From the NCBI GenBank assembly GCA_003141855.1, contig PLNS01000021.1, positions 21,060 to 85,059 of the forward strand: DNA of 64,000 nucleotides. Reading direction: 5' to 3'. The position numbers were made by a program, and so were the translations under genes. Shown here in pieces: positions 62,398 through 64,000 of this stretch. Positions within the stretch are counted from its first letter, which is position 1; each line of letters starts with the position of its first letter. The notes beneath the pieces are model-generated. The model saw nothing but the letters and a program-made list of their open reading frames with translations, made no database searches and had not been told where the DNA came from. The DNA comes from Candidatus Bathyarchaeota archaeon (GTDB lineage Archaea; Thermoproteota; Bathyarchaeia; Bathyarchaeales; Bathycorpusculaceae).

Positions 62398-63855
62398 ATG
62401 AACAAAACAATAACTATAGATCCAATTACTCGTCTGGAAGGTCATGGCAAGATAACGATTTTCCTGAACAAAGCGGGAAATGTTGAAAATGCTTATTTGC
62501 AAATTCCAGAGCTCAGAGGGTTTGAAAAGTTTTGTGAAGGAAGAAAAGCCGAGGATATGCCTCAGCTAACAAGCAGAATTTGTGGCGTGTGCCCTGTTGC
62601 CCACCATTTTGCTTCTACAAAGGCGCTAGATGCCGCATTTCATGTTGAACCTCCAGCAACAGCTAAGAAACTTGGAGAACTCATGTACTGCGGCTACATT
62701 ATCTATGATCACATCCTTCACTTCTACTTCTTAGGCGCACCAGACTTTATTGTAGGCCCAGAGGCTTCGCCATCTGAGAGGAACATTCTCGGAGTCATGA
62801 AGAAAGTTGGTCTTGACATCACCAAGGAAGTGATTAAGCATCGAGCCTATGGTCAGCAAATCACAGCCATAATTGGTGGAAAGGCAACTCATCCCGTGTG
62901 TGGGCTGCCGGGGGGCATTTCTAAACCATTAAATGAGGAAGATAGACAAGCGATTGAAAAAATGGCTGAATCATGTATCGAGTTTGCAAAATTCAGTTTA
63001 AGATTGTTTGACGATGTTGTATTGAAGAATAAACGTTATTTAGACATGATTCTGAGTGATGCCTATACTCTGAAAACATATTACATGGGGTTAGTAGATG
63101 AGAACAACAAGGTTAACTTCTATGACGGTAAAGTGCGAGTGGTTGATCCTGAGGGCAAAGAGTTTGTGAAATTTGCTCCATGTGAGTATTTGGATGTGAT
63201 TGAGGAGCGGGTTGAACCTTGGAGCTATGGCAAGTTTCCCTACTTAAAGAAAGTGGGTTGGAAGGGCTTTGTTGGCGGGTCGGACAGCGGTATTTATCGT
63301 GTTGGACCCCTTGGAAGGCTTAACGTTTCAGAAGGCATGGCAACACCTCTTGCTCAGCAGGAATACAAGAGAATGTATGAGACGCTCGGGGGGAAACCTG
63401 TTCATTCTACTCTTGCGTTTCATTGGGCTCGCTTGATAGAATTATTGTACGCGGCAGAAAGGTGTTTGGAACTGAGCAGAGATAAAGATATAACGGGCAA
63501 GGAAATTCGGAGTAAGCCCGGCATCCCAGGGGAAGGGGTTGGGATTGTTGAAGCAGCACGAGGTACTCTAATTCATCACTACGTTTTGGATGAAGAGGCT
63601 TTGGTTAAGAATGTTAACTTGATAGTTGCCACGACAAACAACACCCCTGCGATCTGCATTTCAATTAGAGACGCAGCTAAGGCTCTGATACATGGTGAAG
63701 ACGTGAGTGAAGGGCTTTTAAACGAAGTAGAGATGGTTTTCAGAGCCTATGACCCCTGTTTGGCGTGCGCAACACACTGTGCAATAGGTCAAATGCCTCT
63801 TCAAATCAAAGTGTATGATAATGAAAAAAAATTATTGAAAACGCTTGAAAGGTAA
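62398..63855 (+). CDS. [NiFe] hydrogenase large subunit, group 3 type
   Basis: The 485-residue protein binds the [NiFe] site. The N-terminal motif is SRICGVCPVAHHFASTKALD near residue 60-80, and the C-terminal DPCLACATHCAIGQMPLQIK near residue 455 supplies the other two cysteines. PITRLEGHGKITIFLNKAGN starts it. The layout matches group 3 F420-non-reducing (MvhA) and sulfhydrogenase subunits. No C-terminal extension is cleaved off in the sequence seen, and the small subunit is not in the window. Nickel would come through a transporter such as CbiMNQO. Confidence 0.92.
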   Translation: MNKTITIDPITRLEGHGKITIFLNKAGNVENAYLQIPELRGFEKFCEGRKAEDMPQLTSRICGVCPVAHHFASTKALDAAFHVEPPATAKKLGELMYCGYIIYDHILHFYFLGAPDFIVGPEASPSERNILGVMKKVGLDITKEVIKHRAYGQQITAIIGGKATHPVCGLPGGISKPLNEEDRQAIEKMAESCIEFAKFSLRLFDDVVLKNKRYLDMILSDAYTLKTYYMGLVDENNKVNFYDGKVRVVDPEGKEFVKFAPCEYLDVIEERVEPWSYGKFPYLKKVGWKGFVGGSDSGIYRVGPLGRLNVSEGMATPLAQQEYKRMYETLGGKPVHSTLAFHWARLIELLYAAERCLELSRDKDITGKEIRSKPGIPGEGVGIVEAARGTLIHHYVLDEEALVKNVNLIVATTNNTPAICISIRDAAKALIHGEDVSEGLLNEVEMVFRAYDPCLACATHCAIGQMPLQIKVYDNEKKLLKTLER

Positions 63856-63871
63856 TGAGGAGATAAAACGA

Positions 63872-64000
63872 ATGAAAATATGCGTAAGTGCAACAGCAAA
63901 CAATTTAGAAGCGCAATTAGATCCCCGCTTCGGTAGATGTCTCTACCTTATAATTGTGGACTCTGAAACTATGCAGTTTGAAGCCATTCCAAACATGGCA
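63872..64000 (+). CDS. NifX/NafY-like protein, truncated at window edge
   Basis: ATG 63872, 13 bases after the ribosome binding site GAGGAG, opens a frame that runs off the right edge. The 43 visible residues start MKICVSATANNLEAQLDPRF and read GRCLYLIIVD, the signature of dinitrogenase Fe-Mo-cofactor-like binding proteins (NifX/COG1433). Such small proteins often accompany hydrogenase or Mrp genes. The C-terminal part is missing. Confidence 0.8.
   Translation, partial: MKICVSATANNLEAQLDPRFGRCLYLIIVDSETMQFEAIPNMA

Noticed and set aside
1-64000. CRISPR array or cas1/cas2
   Set aside because: No regularly spaced direct repeats were seen, and the Cas4-like gene has no cas neighbours.

Overview
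The window looks like a metagenome-style contig from an archaeon. The evidence is a TFIIB-type transcription factor (TFB), a diverged archaeal family B polymerase paired with a RecA-like protein, a minimal SufC-SufB pair, CbiMNQO and NikR, an F420-non-reducing-type [NiFe] hydrogenase large subunit, and TATA-box promoters. The mix of a bacterial-type MetK with archaeal metabolism, plus the style of the small membrane and zinc proteins, suggests a Bathyarchaeia-like lineage. That placement is inference: no rRNA is present.

Bases 1-9400 are accessory DNA. On the + strand a large serine recombinase is followed by two resolvase-like paralogues whose catalytic serine is replaced. On the - strand a degenerate resolvase, a DUF2130-like nuclease, a serine-less resolvase, an intact recombinase and a TFB lie in tight order. 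The serine-less and intact recombinases share one frame, broken only by a single UAG. An AbrB-like gene sits beside palindromic repeats.

Bases 9575-20932 hold a DNA phosphorothioation island: dndB, dndC, dndD, dndE and dndA. It is followed at once by four linked genes: a PLD-helicase (frameshifted in this sequence), a 64-residue protein, a zinc-hook SMC-like ATPase and an AlbA_2 protein. The position and gene number suggest a PbeABCD-type antiviral partner of archaeal Dnd. Bases 20963-25474 hold more nuclease-like genes: a PLD protein, a pair of Holliday-junction-resolvase-like proteins of which one has lost its active site, a thioredoxin-fold protein and a DUF4365-like protein.

Bases 25864-30276 form a repair-like module of a RecA-like protein without a P-loop, a small protein, a family B polymerase with altered motifs and a Cas4/RecB-like nuclease. 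From 30461 to 43862 there is a decayed gene, an IS1182-like transposase, secreted and membrane proteins, an ABC exporter, a P-type ATPase and small zinc or Fe-S proteins. Repeated stem-loops lie in the long spacers.

Bases 44267-64000 are mostly core metabolism: an EamA transporter, CbiMNQO, ThiI, SufCB, a ZIP transporter, NikR, two SPASM radical SAM proteins, an MBL-fold hydrolase, an Lrp-type regulator, MetK, an Mrp/NBP35 ATPase, the hydrogenase large subunit and a truncated NifX-like gene. CbiMNQO, NikR and the hydrogenase may be linked through nickel. A 29-bp element is shared by the lrp/metK and mrp/hydrogenase promoter regions.

Several genes carry one-base frame breaks, some at short homopolymers. 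Some apparent pseudogenes and missing start codons may therefore be sequence errors.
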